A stretch of 5,964 nucleotides of DNA, from assembly GCA_026419655.1 (NCBI GenBank), contig JANZZA010000596.1:1-5964 (forward strand), read 5' to 3'. Shown here one piece after another: positions 4,693-5,964 of this stretch; positions within the stretch are counted from its first letter, which is position 1, and every line of letters begins with the position of its first letter. The DNA is from Armatimonadota bacterium. Its GTDB lineage: Bacteria; Armatimonadota; Zipacnadia; Zipacnadales; FEN-943. The notes beneath the pieces were generated by a model. That model saw nothing but the letters and a program-made list of their open reading frames with translations, had not been told where the DNA came from and ran no database searches. Both the position numbers and the translations under genes were made by a program.

Positions 4693-4747
4693 CTGGGGGA
4701 AACCCTTTGAAAAGGGGTGTCCCCCAGACCCCCTTCCTAAACTTTTT
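4693..4747 (+). repeat. Hairpin A2 of copy II
   Basis: CTGGGGGA (4693-4700) pairs with TCCCCCAG (4720-4727), with CCCTT and AAGGG around TGAA inside. The tail ends CCTAAAC-TTTTT. The bases after it, CGTGCTG, are shared with the lone hairpin A at 1907-1961, so those two copies may be closer relatives or the unit may extend slightly further. Confidence 0.85.
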
Positions 4748-4874
4748 CGTGCTGCTTCCACCGCACACGCTCTTTCGTCAGGCCGCGGTGAGTAAGAAAG
4801 GGTCCGCGCCCGGTCATGGGGGCCGGCAGGGACAGGTGCGCGGCAATGCGAGGCGCGATGGGCTGCAGGCTATA

Positions 4875-5964
4875 TCAGCCCGCGTTTTTGAGCAGGCCGT
4901 AGATGACGCTGTCCATGAGGGCCTGCCAGGAGGCCTCGATGATATTCTCATGGGCGCCGACGGTGCTCCATTCTTCCTGGCCGTCGCTGGCGGTGACGAG
5001 GACGCGGACTTTAGTGGCTGTGCCCCGGGTGGCGTCCAGGACCCGGACCTTGAAGTCGGTGAGGCGGATTTGTTTGAGCTTCGGGTAGACCTCGCCGACA
5101 GCTTTTCGGAGAGCCTGGTCGAGAGCATGGACTGGGCCAGTGCCTTCGGCGGCGGTGTGGACTTCGTGGTCACCCAGGCGGACGCGGATTGTGGCCTCTG
5201 CGTAGGGGTCCTCGTTTGGCCTGCGGTCCACCAGCACGCGGTAACCTAAAAGCTCGAAAAAGGCCGGCAGCTCATCGCGCAGCCTGCGAGCCATAAGTTC
5301 CAGAGAAGCCTCGGCGGCCTCAAACTCAAGGCCTTCGTTTTCCAGGTGCTTGAGGTGCAGCAAGGCCTGGCGCACCCATGGGTCGTCGCGGTCCAGGTCG
5401 GGCCACAGGCGGCGAAGTTTGTGCAGCAGAGTGCTGGTGCCGGAATAGTCGGACACGAGGATGCGGCGCTCGTTGCCGACCAGCTCCGGCGGGATGTGCT
5501 CGAAGGTGCGCGGGTCCTTCAGGACGGCGTTGACGTGGGCGCCGCCTTTGTGGGCGAAGGCAGACTCTCCAACGAATGGCGCCCGGTGGTCGTGAGGGAG
5601 GTTGGCCAACTCGCTGACGAAGCGGCTGACGTGGACGAGCTGAGCAAGGGCCTGGTCGGGCATGGCACGGACGCCAAGCTTTAGCTGGAGGTTGGGGATG
5701 ACCGCACACAGGTCGGCATTGCCCGCACGCTCGCCGTAGCCGTTTATGGTGCCCTGGACCATGCAGGCGCCGGCGCGGACGGCCATCACGGTGTTGGCCA
5801 CAGCCAGGCCAGCGTCGTTGTGACAGTGGATGCCCAGCGGAAGGCTGAACTCTGTCGCCACCCGGGCGGTGATGTCGAAAATTTCATGCGGCAAGGACCC
5901 CCCGTTGGTGTCGCACAGGCACAGCCAGTCGGCACCCGCATCAGCGGCAACCTCAAGCGTCCTG
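4875..5964 (-). CDS. cimA: (R)-citramalate synthase, C-terminal two-thirds (partial)
   Basis: The enzyme condenses acetyl-CoA with pyruvate to give (R)-citramalate, the first step of the threonine-independent route to isoleucine, in the cytoplasm. The reading frame runs off the right edge; 362 codons are visible, first complete codon at 5963. CimA is usually about 520-540 residues, so roughly 170 N-terminal residues lie outside. Counting from the edge, the catalytic DRE-TIM (HMGL-like) barrel shows LCDTNGG (16-22), metal ligands in GIHCHND (H46, H48), GTINGYGERAGNADL (71-85) and FAHKGGAHVNAV (136-147). The C-terminal LeuA-type allosteric domain (about 238-362) contains KVRVLD, GTATKVRVLV, TVGAHENIIEASWQAL and ends LLKNAG. 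CimA rather than LeuA is inferred from this overall pattern. The TTG at 5894 is internal and not the start. Isoleucine codons are mostly ATC (10 of 12). It converges on the lipoprotein gene and is not part of its operon. Confidence 0.93.
   Translation of the reverse strand, partial: RTLEVAADAGADWLCLCDTNGGSLPHEIFDITARVATEFSLPLGIHCHNDAGLAVANTVMAVRAGACMVQGTINGYGERAGNADLCAVIPNLQLKLGVRAMPDQALAQLVHVSRFVSELANLPHDHRAPFVGESAFAHKGGAHVNAVLKDPRTFEHIPPELVGNERRILVSDYSGTSTLLHKLRRLWPDLDRDDPWVRQALLHLKHLENEGLEFEAAEASLELMARRLRDELPAFFELLGYRVLVDRRPNEDPYAEATIRVRLGDHEVHTAAEGTGPVHALDQALRKAVGEVYPKLKQIRLTDFKVRVLDATRGTATKVRVLVTASDGQEEWSTVGAHENIIEASWQALMDSVIYGLLKNAG

Larger units (their letters stand above)
4352..4747 (+). 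repeat. Composite structured repeat, copy II (near-complete)
   Basis: This element of about 396 bp has the same module order as copy I: hairpin A1 (4352-4388) and tail (4389-4407); stem R arms 4415-4432 and 4520-4537; linker from 4536; invariant box GAGCATTTACGGGGAG (4622-4637); hairpin B (4643-4686); hairpin A2 (4693-4727) with tail (4728-4747). The region between linker and box has its own small hairpin, GGGCAC with GTGCCC (4581-4599), in place of the pair seen in copy I. It lies in the convergent gap between the lipoprotein gene and cimA, in the same orientation as the other copies. Bases 4748-4874, between it and the cimA stop, hold nothing I recognise, including no clear terminator for cimA. 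Confidence 0.9.

Noticed and set aside
91..4747. CRISPR array
   Set aside because: The repeats are far too long, irregularly spaced and interrupted by genes; there is no short direct repeat with uniform spacers and no cas gene.
4171..5249. Several plus-strand frames of 158-202 codons across repeat copy II and into cimA
   Set aside because: They consist of repeat sequence and the antisense strand of cimA, with no recognisable domain and no conserved start.
5892..5894. TTG as the start of cimA
   Set aside because: The upstream codons continue conserved CimA sequence (AGADWLCLCDTNGG) to the window edge, so the gene starts outside.

Overview
The window is the end of a sequencing contig from a GC-rich bacterium. 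The first 19 bases are an exact Tn5/Nextera mosaic end, so they are library adapter and not genome. The genes suggest a free-living bacterium with a lipoprotein-bearing envelope that makes isoleucine by the citramalate route. The sequence does not support naming a phylum.

Layout. Bases 20-547 are non-coding: a 5'-truncated copy of a structured repeat, then about 220 bp with short palindromes and a ribosome binding site. A MacB/FtsX-type ABC permease follows (548-1807, +). Next come its probable ATPase (about 2086-2820, +) and a lipoprotein (3359-4315, +) with a thioredoxin-like N-terminal half. These three probably form one cell-envelope transport cluster: permease, motor and lipid-anchored accessory. 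From the right edge, on the minus strand, comes the 3' two-thirds of cimA, (R)-citramalate synthase (4875-5964). It converges on the lipoprotein gene and is unrelated in function.

The most unusual content is non-coding. About one third of the window is intergenic, and every gap holds copies of one repeat family, all in the same orientation. Two near-complete copies (2901-3290 and 4352-4747, about 390 bp each) share a fixed order: hairpin A with a conserved C/T-rich tail; a long-range stem R of 18 bp closing a loop of about 85 nt; a conserved linker; an invariant 16-nt box; hairpin B; and a second hairpin A. A truncated copy (91-323) and a lone hairpin A (1907-1961) complete the set. Several stem positions change in a pairing-preserving way between copies, while loop R has drifted. 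This points to selection on, or spread of, a folded RNA or DNA element rather than a protein. The repeats are poor in stop codons and create many false reading frames.

A second anomaly is codon use. The permease and lipoprotein mostly use ATA for isoleucine (20 of 29), whereas the ATPase between them and cimA almost always use ATC (17 of 21, with 2 ATA).
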